Origin: Stappia sediminis
GTDB lineage: Bacteria > Pseudomonadota > Alphaproteobacteria > Rhizobiales > Stappiaceae
Reading direction: 5' to 3'
Assembly: GCF_009826895.1 (NCBI RefSeq)
Contig: NZ_WUMV01000009.1
Coordinates: 343,046 to 407,045 of the forward strand
Length of the DNA: 64,000 nucleotides
The stretch's first letter is position 1, and every line of letters starts with the position of its first letter. Positions 54,873 to 64,000 of the stretch are shown piece by piece. Under the pieces are notes generated by a model that was given only the letters and a program-made list of their open reading frames with translations, had not been told where the DNA came from and searched no databases. Position numbers and translations under genes: made by a program.

Positions 54873-56576
54873 TCAAAATCCGAGCTTGCGTCCTACCCAT
54901 GATAATTCGCTTAGCGCGCGTACCTTGAAAGTGTGCCAGACGCTTTCGCGCCGTCGTGCAAGTCGCTCCAGCAGATATTCCGGCGTGCAAGATTTCATGG
55001 ATACCGGGTCTATCGTCCGGCAATATTTCACAAGTGCTATGTAAACAAGCTCATCGACGGATCGATTACGGTTGCGGCGCGCACAAAAGCCGGTGTCCTT
55101 GGTCAATCCCCAGCCGGCATAAAACGGCATTCCGTAAACTGTGACCGGCTTGCCCCGAATGAGCGCCTCGAAGCCGGAGAGTGACGAAAACGTCTCGACA
55201 CGGTCACAAAGCCCGATCAGTTCCAGGATATCGATGTCCGGCACTATCCGGTCGGCAAGCCCCTGCAGTTCCGACGCCGCAATCTTGCCCTTTCTGAGCC
55301 GCGCCTGTACGTCCGGATGCGGCTTGTAGACTATATGCGCATCCGGATTTCTCGCTCGAACCAGACGCAGCAGGTCAAGATTTACGTTCGCAGTAGTTTT
55401 GCAATCAATGACCGAAGAAAGCGATCGCCTGATCCCCGCGTCGTCCGCGACCTGCCCCGGCACAAGGACAATTTCCTTGTCTGTTGGCAGGTCGAGAGCC
55501 ACGGCTCGTCGACCGACATTATATTTGGTAAGCCTCAATTCGACGATGCGCTCCCGCAAGTTTCGGCCGCGCGCTTTGTCGTCTTCGCTCAGGGTCTCGG
55601 TCGCGAGCAGTCGTTCCATGCGGCTTGGTCGCGTCGCATCGTAGTAGATGCCCTCATCGTCACACGCAATCATCGCGCCGCCGACCAACCCAGCACCAAG
55701 CCCAACGGACCGGATGAAGCCATCCTCGATCCTGATGAGTTCCACACCGCGCGCAGCGGCAAAGGATGACAGCGCATTGTCGGTTTTACCGGCCCAGGAA
55801 ATGACGCGTCCATTTGCTTCCGCTGCCCGTTCGATCGCCTCATCCAACGCTGCGCAAAACGTCACAGGTGACACAGCCGTTCCGAAAGCCGCGCTGATGG
55901 AAGCGTGGTTCCAGGACTGCGCACCAGCGCAAAAAGCCGGAAGAGAATTGTCCTTCAGCGCCTGCGCTCCTGCACCGAGCGCATCCAGTGCCGTCCAGGG
56001 ATCAAGGAAGCCCGACTGCGAATAGGGGTCGGGAAACCAAAGTGCATCGAAGACCAGCACCTCCGACAGCGAAACCGCTTCATGCGCGAATTCTTCTCCC
56101 TTTTCGTCCGCGCCAAGATGCATGCCTCCAGCGATGGCGACGGCGCCTCCCCTTCTCAAGGCCTTCGCGAGGATCGGATCGATTTGCGCGATCTTGCGCT
56201 CTATTGCCTGCCATGACCTTTGGCTTTCCCGGCTTTTGGCCATATCAAGCAACGCCAGCCGCAAGGCACGGCCCGGCGTCGCGGCACGCTCGAGGACGGG
56301 TTGCGGCACCGGCACGATCAGGATCGATGCCGGCCAGACGAACACCTTGTCGACCCGATCCGAAAACGGCCCTTCGCCCGCAAGAAATACATCGCAGTTT
56401 TCGCGCTTTGCGCGCTCTCGAGCAGCCGAATAACCTTTCAAGGAGAGGCCGGTAAAAAGCGCGGTTTTCTTGCCGCGGGCCAAGTGTCGTTGAAACGATG
56501 GCTGTTTGGCGACCGATTCAAGATGAGCCTTGAGAGGCATGAGCGCGGGATCAATGATCTCAACGCGCCTCGTCAC
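54873..56576 (-). CDS. kpsC: KpsC-like capsule Kdo-linker glycosyltransferase
   Basis: A 567-aa protein of the capsule polysaccharide biosynthesis (KpsC/KpsS, PF05159) family, which builds the beta-Kdo linker joining group 2-type capsules to their lipid anchor. The region from about 280 to 530 is clearly KpsC-like: RIEDGFIRSVGLGA, DDEGIYYDATRPS, VLVPGQVADDAG, YKPHPDV and TFSSLSGFEALIRGKPVTVYG, then FYAGWGLT. The first 250 residues (ALFTGLSLKGYSAARERA and following) are a divergent domain in place of the well-conserved first KpsC half; full two-domain KpsC is about 100 residues longer. It is the last gene of wza-kpsS-kpsS-kpsC; its ATG overlaps the upstream stop by 4 bp. Confidence 0.88.
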   Translation of the reverse strand: MTRRVEIIDPALMPLKAHLESVAKQPSFQRHLARGKKTALFTGLSLKGYSAARERAKRENCDVFLAGEGPFSDRVDKVFVWPASILIVPVPQPVLERAATPGRALRLALLDMAKSRESQRSWQAIERKIAQIDPILAKALRRGGAVAIAGGMHLGADEKGEEFAHEAVSLSEVLVFDALWFPDPYSQSGFLDPWTALDALGAGAQALKDNSLPAFCAGAQSWNHASISAAFGTAVSPVTFCAALDEAIERAAEANGRVISWAGKTDNALSSFAAARGVELIRIEDGFIRSVGLGAGLVGGAMIACDDEGIYYDATRPSRMERLLATETLSEDDKARGRNLRERIVELRLTKYNVGRRAVALDLPTDKEIVLVPGQVADDAGIRRSLSSVIDCKTTANVNLDLLRLVRARNPDAHIVYKPHPDVQARLRKGKIAASELQGLADRIVPDIDILELIGLCDRVETFSSLSGFEALIRGKPVTVYGMPFYAGWGLTKDTGFCARRNRNRSVDELVYIALVKYCRTIDPVSMKSCTPEYLLERLARRRESVWHTFKVRALSELSWVGRKLGF

Positions 56577-57898
56577 AGCCGCACTCCGACCTTGCGCGCA
56601 CGCTCAAGCCGAGGCGGGGTATCGACAAAACCACCCGGCTCGTTGAGGTCGTCACTCAGGATCCGGCGGGCCATCTCTTCCACCGCGACACTCAGCCCCT
56701 TGCGATTGTGGATCGACCCACGCGCCTGAAGCGTTGCCGCGACAGCCGCCATAAACGCCTTTATAAGTTCGCCATCCGGCTTCTCTGGCGCATTCCAGAA
56801 ACTGTCGAGATCGCCCTGATGCGTCATTCCCGGAATGTCGTAGAGTGCCGGGACAAGCGGTTTTACGGAGCACCCCACGCGCAATGCCTCAAGTCCTGCG
56901 GTCGAGTTTACGGTCACCAGTCCCGCCGCCCGCTCAAGCAATGCCCCCAGCCTGCCTCCATCAACAAACACAAGCCTGCCCGCGAGCGAATACCGATCCG
57001 CCAACTCCGCAACTACCTTCGCCCAGTTCGTGATGCCGTTGTCGTTGGGATGGGATTTGACTGCAAGCCGCGCATCGTTCCTCGCCGACCTTGAGAAAGA
57101 CGAAACGATATCCTCAAGTGCCGCACGCATTGATGCGTATGGAGAGTGAGCGGTGAGTTGATAGTCCCCGTCTATCTGGAGCGGAACAACGAAAAACGGC
57201 CTCCCGTGCGAAAGAAGGTCCCTTTCGGTCGCCTGAGCCCGTTTGCGCCGTCGCCGGCTGCCTGAGAGGCGCATGAGCCACGCCGCATAATCGTTGAGCG
57301 GGTGAAGCGGCGTATGCCTTCGATAAAACGGATAAAACGGCCGGCCCGCGAGGTTCGCGAGGTGATAGGAGACATCCTGCCAGGCCTCGAGAACAAAGCT
57401 GCCCGGAAACATCGGTGTCAGATCGACGGGCCCGGCTGTCGCCGCGATTTCACGAATTTTCGAAGGATCATCCGGAAAGTGGCTCAACGTCGAAAAGCCG
57501 CCACGCTCGACCGTCATCCACCCCGGCCGCAGATAGCCGAGTTCGCAGGCTATCACACCGATGCCTTTGGCGTTCGCAGCATCGATCGCAACACGATGAT
57601 AGAACCGCCGATCGCCATGAACCACAAGGTCCGTTATCGCATTCTCATCGAGGAAAGCTGCGACGAAACCTGCCCATTCCCCGGGCTTGCCCCTGAAAGA
57701 CAGCGTATTGGGCCCGCTCCAGCATAATCGGTCTCCAAGACAGAAATTTATCCGCCTGACTTCATGGCCCGCTGCCTCCAGGCGCGCTCCAATCAGGCGA
57801 AAAAGCGGGGACAACGGCCCTTGCAAGAATAGAAACCGGCGCCCTGTCGGCCAGGTGGCATTTGGGGCCGCTGGTGCATTTTCACCGGCGTACGGCAT
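56573..57898 (-). CDS. KpsS-like capsule biosynthesis protein, copy 2
   Basis: A 441-aa protein of the KpsS/RkpJ type. It begins RRFLFLQGPLSPLFRLIGARL and keeps VVHGDRRFYH, ACELGYLRPGWMTVERGG, FFVVPLQIDGDYQL, LAVKSHPNDNG and GLVTVNSTAGLEALRVG, the same series as the neighbouring paralogue. I place the start at the ATG with complement at 57896-57898 (AGGTGG upstream), giving a 17-bp overlap with the preceding gene; a 33-codon extension inside that gene is less likely. KpsS enzymes add the first beta-Kdo residues to lyso-phosphatidylglycerol. Two KpsS-like paralogues in a row suggest two linker steps or two acceptors. Confidence 0.88.
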   Translation of the reverse strand: MPYAGENAPAAPNATWPTGRRFLFLQGPLSPLFRLIGARLEAAGHEVRRINFCLGDRLCWSGPNTLSFRGKPGEWAGFVAAFLDENAITDLVVHGDRRFYHRVAIDAANAKGIGVIACELGYLRPGWMTVERGGFSTLSHFPDDPSKIREIAATAGPVDLTPMFPGSFVLEAWQDVSYHLANLAGRPFYPFYRRHTPLHPLNDYAAWLMRLSGSRRRRKRAQATERDLLSHGRPFFVVPLQIDGDYQLTAHSPYASMRAALEDIVSSFSRSARNDARLAVKSHPNDNGITNWAKVVAELADRYSLAGRLVFVDGGRLGALLERAAGLVTVNSTAGLEALRVGCSVKPLVPALYDIPGMTHQGDLDSFWNAPEKPDGELIKAFMAAVAATLQARGSIHNRKGLSVAVEEMARRILSDDLNEPGGFVDTPPRLERARKVGVRL

Positions 57899-59267
57899 TC
57901 CGCCACCTGTCCGTTTTCTGTGGTTTGGCGAGCATTTCGGCAAATCCGATCGGAAGGCCGAGCTTTTTCGCCTTCGCGACCCGCGGTGACGGGCCACGAA
58001 GCGCTTCGGGAAGGTTGATGCGTTCCTCCACGATCCGGCGCGCGATCTCGGCGGCGGCGATCTTGCGGCCTGTTTTTTCGTAGAAGCTGCCCTTCACCTG
58101 GATACCGGTGGCCATCAGCTTTTCGACCGCAATGCCAAGTTCCGGCTCCGGTCTCGGCGGGTCGCGCCAGAAATCATCGAGATCGCCCTGCGCCGTCAGT
58201 CGCGGAATATCGTAAACGGCAATGCCAAGCACCTTGATCGGACAATTCACCCGGACGGCATGAAGAGCGGTCGTGCTGTTCACGGTCAACATCCCGGCCG
58301 CGTTCTTCAACAGCGTATCGAGATTGCCGCCATCGATCATATAGACGCGTTTTTTCAAGCCGTGCCGGCGCGCCATGGCCTTAAGCTCGCGTTTCCATGG
58401 TTCGATCCCCTGATCCAGCGGATGGACCTTGACGACAAGACGCGCTTCCGATTGTGCATTTTTCGCAAACGACGCCATCACCATATCGACGGCATCGAGC
58501 AAGTGGTCGAAAGGGGCATTGTAGCGAAGCTGATAGTCGCTTTGCAGCTGGAGCGGGAATACGAAATACGGAGTACCCGCGTCGATCACATCATCGATCA
58601 GAAATGTCGCGCTCCTGTCTCGGTGGCGCGACAACAGTAATCTCGGAATCATCGAGAGGTACTCAGCAATCGGATGATAATATTTATCCTGTGAAAAGCG
58701 CGGGCTTATAAACCAGAAAAATACATTCAAAAGATTGAAAAGAACTTCATTGAAAGCTTCAATAAAAAAACTGTGCTTGTAAAGTGGCCTCCTGTCGACA
58801 TCGGGAAGATCGCCTGCCGCCGCGAGAATTACGTCCGCCTGATCCGGAAACCGCGAGAGCACGGACATGCCGTCAAGCTCCAGCGTGATCCAATCCGGCC
58901 GCAAATAGCCGAACTCACAAGCAACCGCATTGAGGCCCAGATTATGAGCGAGCTCAGCCGCCGCCGCATGATAAGGCAAGCGGTCTTGATAATAGACGAT
59001 ATCCGTAACGCCGTGGTCCTCGACGAAGCGCGCCAGATAGGCCGGCCAATCCCGCAAGGATCCCCGATAAAGCCTGGCACGCTTGTCATGCCAGAAAAAC
59101 CAGTCCGCCGGGCTGAGATTTATTCTGAGTGAACGGTGGCCGAGCACTTCCAGTTCGTCCGCGACGTGCCGGATGAATGTGCCCGGAGGCCCCTGCAAAA
59201 ACAGGACGGTTTTTCTTTCCCCCACAGCTGCCGTCTTTCCGTCCGGTATTGGCAAGCGCCTGCACAT
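57882..59267 (-). CDS. kpsS: KpsS-like capsule biosynthesis protein, copy 1
   Basis: A 461-aa KpsS/RkpJ-type protein. Landmarks are KTVLFLQGPPGTFIRHVADEL, VYYQDRLPYH, ACEFGYLRPDWITLELDG, YFVFPLQLQSDYQLRYNAPF, LVVKVHPLDQG and GMLTVNSTTALHAVRVNCP. There is a hydrophobic patch (LFNLLNVFFWFISP, about 180-195) that may touch the membrane. It is probably cytoplasmic and acts with KpsC to build a Kdo linker. It follows the wza-like gene by 34 bp and overlaps copy 2 by 17 bp. It shares the same motif order with copy 2, so the pair arose by duplication and then diverged. Confidence 0.9.
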   Translation of the reverse strand: MCRRLPIPDGKTAAVGERKTVLFLQGPPGTFIRHVADELEVLGHRSLRINLSPADWFFWHDKRARLYRGSLRDWPAYLARFVEDHGVTDIVYYQDRLPYHAAAAELAHNLGLNAVACEFGYLRPDWITLELDGMSVLSRFPDQADVILAAAGDLPDVDRRPLYKHSFFIEAFNEVLFNLLNVFFWFISPRFSQDKYYHPIAEYLSMIPRLLLSRHRDRSATFLIDDVIDAGTPYFVFPLQLQSDYQLRYNAPFDHLLDAVDMVMASFAKNAQSEARLVVKVHPLDQGIEPWKRELKAMARRHGLKKRVYMIDGGNLDTLLKNAAGMLTVNSTTALHAVRVNCPIKVLGIAVYDIPRLTAQGDLDDFWRDPPRPEPELGIAVEKLMATGIQVKGSFYEKTGRKIAAAEIARRIVEERINLPEALRGPSPRVAKAKKLGLPIGFAEMLAKPQKTDRWRNAVRR

Positions 59268-59301
59268 CGCTTCCCGAGATCGACCACCAGAATGTCTTCG
59301 A

Positions 59302-60447
59302 TCAGTTGGTGATCACCCGGTTCACCGCATTGTAGTTGCTCAAGAGCGGCCCGATGAGTTGAAGGAATTTTCCGAATTCGGCCGTAGGGTGGTTGGCAAC
59401 GTAGATGACATCCTTGTCGCGCATCTCCATCGACCGCGCCATGAAGAAGGCATTCGGTTGCCGGAAATTGAGCTTGTAGACCACCGGGAAGGTTTCTCCG
59501 GGGATCCTGCCTTCCAGATCCGGCCTCACGCGGCGCAGAAGATCCGCGCTTTCATACCGGAAAAGGAACACACCGCCCGCGTCTGCAAAGAAATCCTTCA
59601 AGCCACCCACTTGCGCCAGTGCCTCGGCCAGCGTCACGCTCTCGGTCTTGAACGGCACAAGCTTGGTTTGCCCCACGGCGCCAAAAGCGGAGTAGGTGCG
59701 CGGCTTGTGCGACAGAAGCACATTGTCGCCCGGCGCGAGGCGCACGTTGTTGTCAGGAAAATCGATCAACTCCTCGAAGCGCGCGGTTCCCGAGCTTCGC
59801 CCGCGTTTCAGCGTCACCACCGTTTCGTAGCTCGCTTCACGCGCGCCGCCTGCCTGAGCCACGACCTCCAGGATTCGCGATCCACGCACCGAGAGCGGGT
59901 ATTGGCCAGGCTTCACAACATCGCCGACGACAACGACACTGTTGCTTTCATTACCCTCTACGAGAACCGAGACCTGCGGCTCGATCGCCTTTCCCTTCAG
60001 CCGCTCCTCAATCGCGACGCGAAGACCTTCGACGGTTCTGCCGTTCGCGGGTATCCGCCCGGCATAGGGAATGAAGATGAAGCCCGACTGGTCGATCACT
60101 GTCGGTATGGAGACGGACTTGCCGGCCGAGGAGGAAAACAGCCCATCGGGCGCGGCTTCCCAGATATTTATGGCGAGACTATCGCCCACTCCGAGCGTTG
60201 CCGCTCTGCCCCCGCCCCCGACATCGCCGAATTTCCGCCCGAACAGGACAGGCTGGTACGCCTGGACAGTGGAAACGGTACTCTGCGTCAGCGGGACGAC
60301 GGCATACTGCGCGCTCGTGTTGTCGCTCTCGATATCCTCAGCCGTAATTGAAATCGCAGCCGGTCCCTGGCCCGGCAAAGCGGCACAGCCTGCCAACAGC
60401 ACGCTTAAAAGTGCAACCACTGGTAATCGCATTAACAACCTGATCAT
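59302..60447 (-). CDS. Outer-membrane polysaccharide export lipoprotein (Wza/KpsD family)
   Basis: A 381-aa lipoprotein with a signal peptide and lipobox LLAGC (Cys21), a Poly_export domain (LGVGDSLAINIWEAAPDGLF to FIPYAGRIPANG, about 85-150) and SLBB domains (VGDVVKPGQYPL and GAVGQTKLVPF). Members form the periplasmic/outer-membrane channel for capsule or exopolysaccharide export. It is the first gene of the wza-kpsS-kpsS-kpsC operon, so it most likely exports the capsule built here, though the ExoP-like locus at 16-28 kb lacks its own Wza and might share it. No KpsM/KpsT ABC exporter genes are in the window. Confidence 0.93.
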   Translation of the reverse strand: MIRLLMRLPVVALLSVLLAGCAALPGQGPAAISITAEDIESDNTSAQYAVVPLTQSTVSTVQAYQPVLFGRKFGDVGGGGRAATLGVGDSLAINIWEAAPDGLFSSSAGKSVSIPTVIDQSGFIFIPYAGRIPANGRTVEGLRVAIEERLKGKAIEPQVSVLVEGNESNSVVVVGDVVKPGQYPLSVRGSRILEVVAQAGGAREASYETVVTLKRGRSSGTARFEELIDFPDNNVRLAPGDNVLLSHKPRTYSAFGAVGQTKLVPFKTESVTLAEALAQVGGLKDFFADAGGVFLFRYESADLLRRVRPDLEGRIPGETFPVVYKLNFRQPNAFFMARSMEMRDKDVIYVANHPTAEFGKFLQLIGPLLSNYNAVNRVITN

Positions 60448-60880
60448 TCCCCGTCGACGCCCTCAGTTAGCATTCCAGCCCGACGAACGCCAACCGCTTA
60501 TATGGGGCAATCCACCCTTTCGATGCCTGCCGTATCCCTTGGGCCACCATCTAACGCAGGGGAGTTAACGAACTGAAAATCCAAGAGAAACGATCACCAT
60601 TGCTTGGGACTATATAGGGATTCGGCCATATCCCTGCGTCATTCTGCGGACGACCGGCGTCAAGGCGTTTGAACTTGCAATGATCGTTGCTGATTTGACA
60701 CACCCTGACGAAACTTCTCCAGAATCCGCCTTTCCATACGGAAGACTGCCGGAAGTAAGCTACGTCGCACACGAAAAAGGCTATCCTTAACCTCAAGGCG
60801 ATAGAATATTGCCGTTCAACCGATCGTGTTTGCCCTTGCGTCCAGTCCGGTCTCGCAGCGGTCCCTCGTCGGTTTGAAAC
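60448..60880. other. 433-bp divergent intergenic region between wza-like gene and tamA
   Basis: No supported gene. It holds the promoters of the capsule operon (leftwards) and of tamA (rightwards). I see AT-richer patches near 60606-60620 (ACTATATAGGG) but no convincing full promoter. Confidence 0.5.
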
Positions 60881-62905
60881 ATGCAAAAGGTTGCCGGTGC
60901 GCGAGAAGTGGTCCGAAGCGGTCTCCTCGTGCGTATCATCGAGATAAATGCGTACCGATCAGTGAGCGAGCAGGGCTTGGAGTTACCGAACCGACCACGG
61001 GCGCGGCTCAAAAGAGCTGTGGCGGCTATTCTGTGCCTGCTCGCGGCCTACACGATGGTCTCTCCGGCGTCTGCGTTCGAGCTCTTCGGATTTACATTCT
61101 TCGGTAAAAAGGAAGAGGAACCGCAGGTCGAGGTGCCCGACCCTTTGCCCTATACCGCCGAATTGACGGTGGTGGACGCAGATGAGGAACTTCAAGATAC
61201 CTTGAAAGAAGCGTCAATCCTCGTTTCTCAGCAGGATAGCCCGCCCTCTGGCGAGGCGGGGTTGATAGCGCGTGCGGTGTCCGATTTCGAGCGGCTTGTC
61301 GGTCGCCTCTTTATAGACGGCCGATACGGCGGAACGATCGACATTCGCCTTGCCGGAGAGGGGCTTGAAGCCGCACTCGACTCGGGCGATTTGCCGGACA
61401 CTCGCCCCGTTCCCGTGACAATAATGGTCAAGGCCGGGCCGGTTTTCCGGTTCGGCGATGTCGCCATTCGCAAGGCGGGCGGAGGGCCGCTGGATTTCGC
61501 GGGAATGAACGATCCGGGCCGTTTCGGTCTCGTCCCGGGGGAAACCGCGGGATCGCGGAAAATCCTGCGCGCCGAAAACGCGATTGTGGAAGAGCTCAAG
61601 GCAGAGGGCTACCCACTTGCCGAGGTGGTGGACCGCGAAGTCATTGCCGACCACGATACCGATACGCTCGACGTCACGCTAACTGTCGACCCTGGACGGG
61701 AGGCGACTTTCGGGACGGTCATGGTTGAAGGCACGGACCGCACCGATCCGGCGTTCGTGGCTGAATATGCGGTTATCCCGACGGGCTCCCGCTATGATCC
61801 CGAGGCCTTGAAAAAGGCCGAGAAGCGTCTGAACGATCTCGGCATCTTTTCGAGCGTGCGCATCGTCGAGGGTGAAAGCCTCGGCCCGAACGGCTCGCTG
61901 CCGATCACGATCCAGGTTTCCGAGCGCAAGCGCCACGTCATCGGCGTCGGTGCGAACTGGTCGAGTTCGGAAGGCTTCGGCGTTGAAGGGTATTGGCGCA
62001 GGCGCAATCTTTTCGGCCGGGGAGAGCTCCTGAGCATAGAAGGCTCGGTCGGTCGGATCGGAAACGAATCGGTCATCGACATGGAATATGCGTTGAGGGC
62101 CGCATTCGAAAAGCCGGGCGCTTTCGGCCCGATGACGGATTTTACCGCCAGCATCGGCGCCAAGCAGGAACATCCCGACGCCTATCTCAGCCGCAGCATC
62201 TCCGCCGATGCCTTCATCCGCCACCAGTTCAACGAGCAGGTCACCGGGCGCGCGGGAGCCGAAGTCTACTATGCGGATGAAGAGGACGTCTTCGGCAAAC
62301 ACAATTATTTTCTCGTCGGCATCCCGGCCGACATCCGGTATGACAGCCGGGATGATATCCTGAACCCCACAAAGGGAATAAATGCGTCCCTTTTCGGGGA
62401 GCCGGCCTACGACGTGCGGAACTCGGACGGGATGTTCTTCCTGCGCGGCGACTTCTCAGCCTACAAGGCACTCGATGAAGCCAAACGCTTCGTGCTTGCC
62501 GGCCGCGTCGCCGCAGGTAGCATCATAGGGCCTGAATTGCCGGATATTCCGGCGTCGAGGCGTTATTTCCTTGGCGGCGGCGGTACGATACGCGGCTATG
62601 CCTACCGCAACGTCGGTCCACGCCTCAATGGCGAAGTCACGGGTGGGCGAAGCTTCTTCCTCACCTCGGGCGAAATTCGCTTCAAGGTTACCGAGACGAT
62701 TGGCGCCGTCGGCTTCGTGGATGCAGGCAATGCGTTCGCGGCAGTGTATCCCGACTTCTCTGAAAACCTTAGGGTAGGCATAGGCGCGGGACTGCGCTAT
62801 TTCACTCCCGTAGGCCCGTTAAGGCTTGACGTGGCCGTTCCGCTCGATCCGGGAAAGGACGATCCGTCCTTTGCGGTTTATGTCGGCCTTAGCCAGGCCT
62901 TTTGA
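60881..62905 (+). CDS. tamA: Translocation and assembly module outer-membrane protein TamA
   Basis: An Omp85/BamA-family protein of 674 aa that works with TamB to insert outer-membrane proteins such as autotransporters. A signal peptide (LKRAVAAILCLLAAYTMVSPASA, ending at about residue 66 in this frame) is followed by POTRA domains (about 90-320) and a 16-strand barrel domain with YFLGGGGTIRGYAYRNVGP (the conserved RGY loop, about 560) and a terminal Phe (VGLSQAF). The true start is uncertain: the ATG at 60881 leaves an over-long n-region, and a GTG at 60962 would shorten it by 27 residues. tamB follows 17 bp downstream. Confidence 0.94.
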   Translation: MQKVAGAREVVRSGLLVRIIEINAYRSVSEQGLELPNRPRARLKRAVAAILCLLAAYTMVSPASAFELFGFTFFGKKEEEPQVEVPDPLPYTAELTVVDADEELQDTLKEASILVSQQDSPPSGEAGLIARAVSDFERLVGRLFIDGRYGGTIDIRLAGEGLEAALDSGDLPDTRPVPVTIMVKAGPVFRFGDVAIRKAGGGPLDFAGMNDPGRFGLVPGETAGSRKILRAENAIVEELKAEGYPLAEVVDREVIADHDTDTLDVTLTVDPGREATFGTVMVEGTDRTDPAFVAEYAVIPTGSRYDPEALKKAEKRLNDLGIFSSVRIVEGESLGPNGSLPITIQVSERKRHVIGVGANWSSSEGFGVEGYWRRRNLFGRGELLSIEGSVGRIGNESVIDMEYALRAAFEKPGAFGPMTDFTASIGAKQEHPDAYLSRSISADAFIRHQFNEQVTGRAGAEVYYADEEDVFGKHNYFLVGIPADIRYDSRDDILNPTKGINASLFGEPAYDVRNSDGMFFLRGDFSAYKALDEAKRFVLAGRVAAGSIIGPELPDIPASRRYFLGGGGTIRGYAYRNVGPRLNGEVTGGRSFFLTSGEIRFKVTETIGAVGFVDAGNAFAAVYPDFSENLRVGIGAGLRYFTPVGPLRLDVAVPLDPGKDDPSFAVYVGLSQAF

Positions 62906-62922
62906 TCGGAAGTCGGCGGGTT

Positions 62923-64000
62923 TTGAAACGGTTTGCAAAACGCCTCTTGAAGGGCGTCATCTTGCTGATTCTTGCCGTGGCAGCCCTTGTCGTGGCGTTG
63001 CTTGCCGGCTTGCAGACGGAGCCGGGCCGGACGGCTCTGGCTGCGGTAATCAATCATTTCGGCGCATCGCCCACCTCCGGCTTCAGGGTTTCCGGTATCA
63101 GGATCGGTTGGGGCCTGGATGCGTCGCTCGAAAAGTTCGCGTTGACCGATTCTCAAGGGGACTGGCTTTCGGTCTCCAATGCCTCTCTCGCCTGGAAACC
63201 CTCGGAGTTGCTTCACGGCGTAGTCTTTGTGCGTGCAATAGACGTCGGCGAGGTTGAGGTCTATCGCAAACCCGCCCCGGTGCCGAGCGAACCGGTAGAG
63301 CAGGTTTCCTCGCAATCCGGCGGAATCTGGGTTCCCCCACTCCAGATCGACGCGCTCGAGGTGGAGCGTATTGTCCTTGCCGAGCCGGTGGTGGGCGCGC
63401 CATTGCGCTTTACTGCGGCCGGCAACGCCAGAACGGCGAAGGGCCTTAAGGAAATTCTCGCAAAGCTCGACGTCAAGCGAACCGATAATGCGGATGGAAA
63501 TTTGTCGGTGAATGTCCGCTTCCAGCCTGATCTCGAAGCTCTCGACTTCTCCCTCGTCCTTCATGAAGGGCGCGGCGGGCTGACGGCACGGCTTCTGGAT
63601 ATAGAGAACTTGCCGGCGGTCGACTTCGACCTGAAAGGCGCTGGCCCGCTCGATAACTGGCGCGCTGATCTTGCACTCTCACTCGATGGCGAGCGAACGG
63701 TGTCGGGTACGGCGACGCTTTCGCAAAACTCGGCTGGCCGCAGGCTTGTGGCGGACCTTGACGGCAATTTCGAGGCTCTCTCGCCGCCGGAACTTTATGC
63801 TTTCCTGCTCGGGCGAACCGATATTGCACTGGACGCCAGATTTTCCAGCGAATTTGCGCCATTGTCAGGCACCTTGAGCGCAAAGACGGGTACGGTTGAC
63901 CTGAAGGCATCCGGCGAACATGTGCCCGAGAGCGGGCGGATCGAGGCGGTTGGCAATCTGACGGTTTCGGCCGGCGACGGCGCGCTGATAGGCGTGGAAC
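62923..64000 (+). CDS. tamB: Translocation and assembly module protein TamB, N-terminal part (cut by window end)
   Basis: The open frame runs to the end of the window (about 359 residues seen of a protein usually over 1200). It begins with a basic segment and one transmembrane anchor (LKGVILLILAVAALVVALLAG) and continues as a long repetitive beta-strand sequence in the periplasm (LAWKPSELLHGVVFVRAIDV, LQIDALEVERIVLAEPVVG), the AsmA/TamB type believed to carry lipids or unfolded proteins across the periplasm. No ATG is available near the anchor: TTG at 62923 is my choice, with TTG at 62902, overlapping the tamA stop, as alternative. It is in one operon with tamA. Confidence 0.9.
   Translation, partial: MKRFAKRLLKGVILLILAVAALVVALLAGLQTEPGRTALAAVINHFGASPTSGFRVSGIRIGWGLDASLEKFALTDSQGDWLSVSNASLAWKPSELLHGVVFVRAIDVGEVEVYRKPAPVPSEPVEQVSSQSGGIWVPPLQIDALEVERIVLAEPVVGAPLRFTAAGNARTAKGLKEILAKLDVKRTDNADGNLSVNVRFQPDLEALDFSLVLHEGRGGLTARLLDIENLPAVDFDLKGAGPLDNWRADLALSLDGERTVSGTATLSQNSAGRRLVADLDGNFEALSPPELYAFLLGRTDIALDARFSSEFAPLSGTLSAKTGTVDLKASGEHVPESGRIEAVGNLTVSAGDGALIGVE

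Noticed and set aside
1..64000. CRISPR arrays, rRNA genes, toxin-antitoxin pairs or restriction systems
   Set aside because: No regularly spaced direct repeats, rRNA sequence or matching protein motifs were seen in any part of the window.

Overview
This is 64 kb of a GC-rich alphaproteobacterial chromosome, most probably from a member of the Hyphomicrobiales (Rhizobiales). The assignment rests on an NDUFS4-like complex I accessory protein, a double cold-shock-domain protein, a RkpA/RkpG-type polyketide synthase plus alpha-oxoamine synthase pair, an LpsL-type UDP-glucuronate epimerase, NodPQ-like sulfate activation genes and REP-like hairpin repeats. The genus cannot be fixed from the sequence alone. 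No plasmid, complete prophage or CRISPR signature is present.

Layout. 1-1.5 kb: the end of a dTDP-rhamnose operon (rmlD, rmlA). 1.6-6.3 kb: an amino-acid or guanidino-compound catabolic cluster (ureohydrolase, Asp/Glu racemase-like protein, M24 metallohydrolase, diaminopropionate ammonia-lyase-like enzyme) with a divergent Lrp/AsnC regulator and a 21-bp palindrome between them. 6.4-14.2 kb: housekeeping and small genes (dodecin, NDUFS4-like, DUF192, double cold-shock protein, sirtuin, glyoxalase I), three tRNAs (Arg-TCT, Pro-TGG, Glu-TTC) and an isolated phage/GTA-like tail fibre locus. 14.3-14.8 kb: a palindrome-rich MITE, then a ClpP-fold lipoprotein gene.

16-28.7 kb: a Wzx/Wzy-type exopolysaccharide locus, almost all on the minus strand. 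It holds a FecR-domain protein, a priming sugar transferase, a membrane-anchored PPP-type phosphatase fusion, an ExoP-like polysaccharide co-polymerase/tyrosine kinase, two Wzy-like proteins, a Wzx flippase and GT2 and GT4 glycosyltransferases. 28.7-36 kb is a mosaic: IS3 remnant, two abutting CTAG-ended MITEs, an AT-richer GMC oxidoreductase, an NCS1 permease, an orphan membrane-fusion protein and a methyltransferase.

35.8-60.5 kb is a surface-polysaccharide region with a strong sulfation theme. It contains a UDP-glucuronate epimerase, GT2, a PAPS-type sulfotransferase, a GSCFA protein, a GT61 enzyme, and then cysQ-cysD-cysNC, which make PAPS and remove PAP. These are followed by the large reducing polyketide synthase RkpA with RkpG, and a wza-kpsS-kpsS-kpsC operon running the other way. 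Together they suggest a sulfated, uronic-acid-containing capsular or K-antigen-like polymer carried on a Kdo-type linker and possibly an unusual PKS-made lipid; the linkage between the modules is inference. The window ends with tamA and the start of tamB (outer-membrane assembly).
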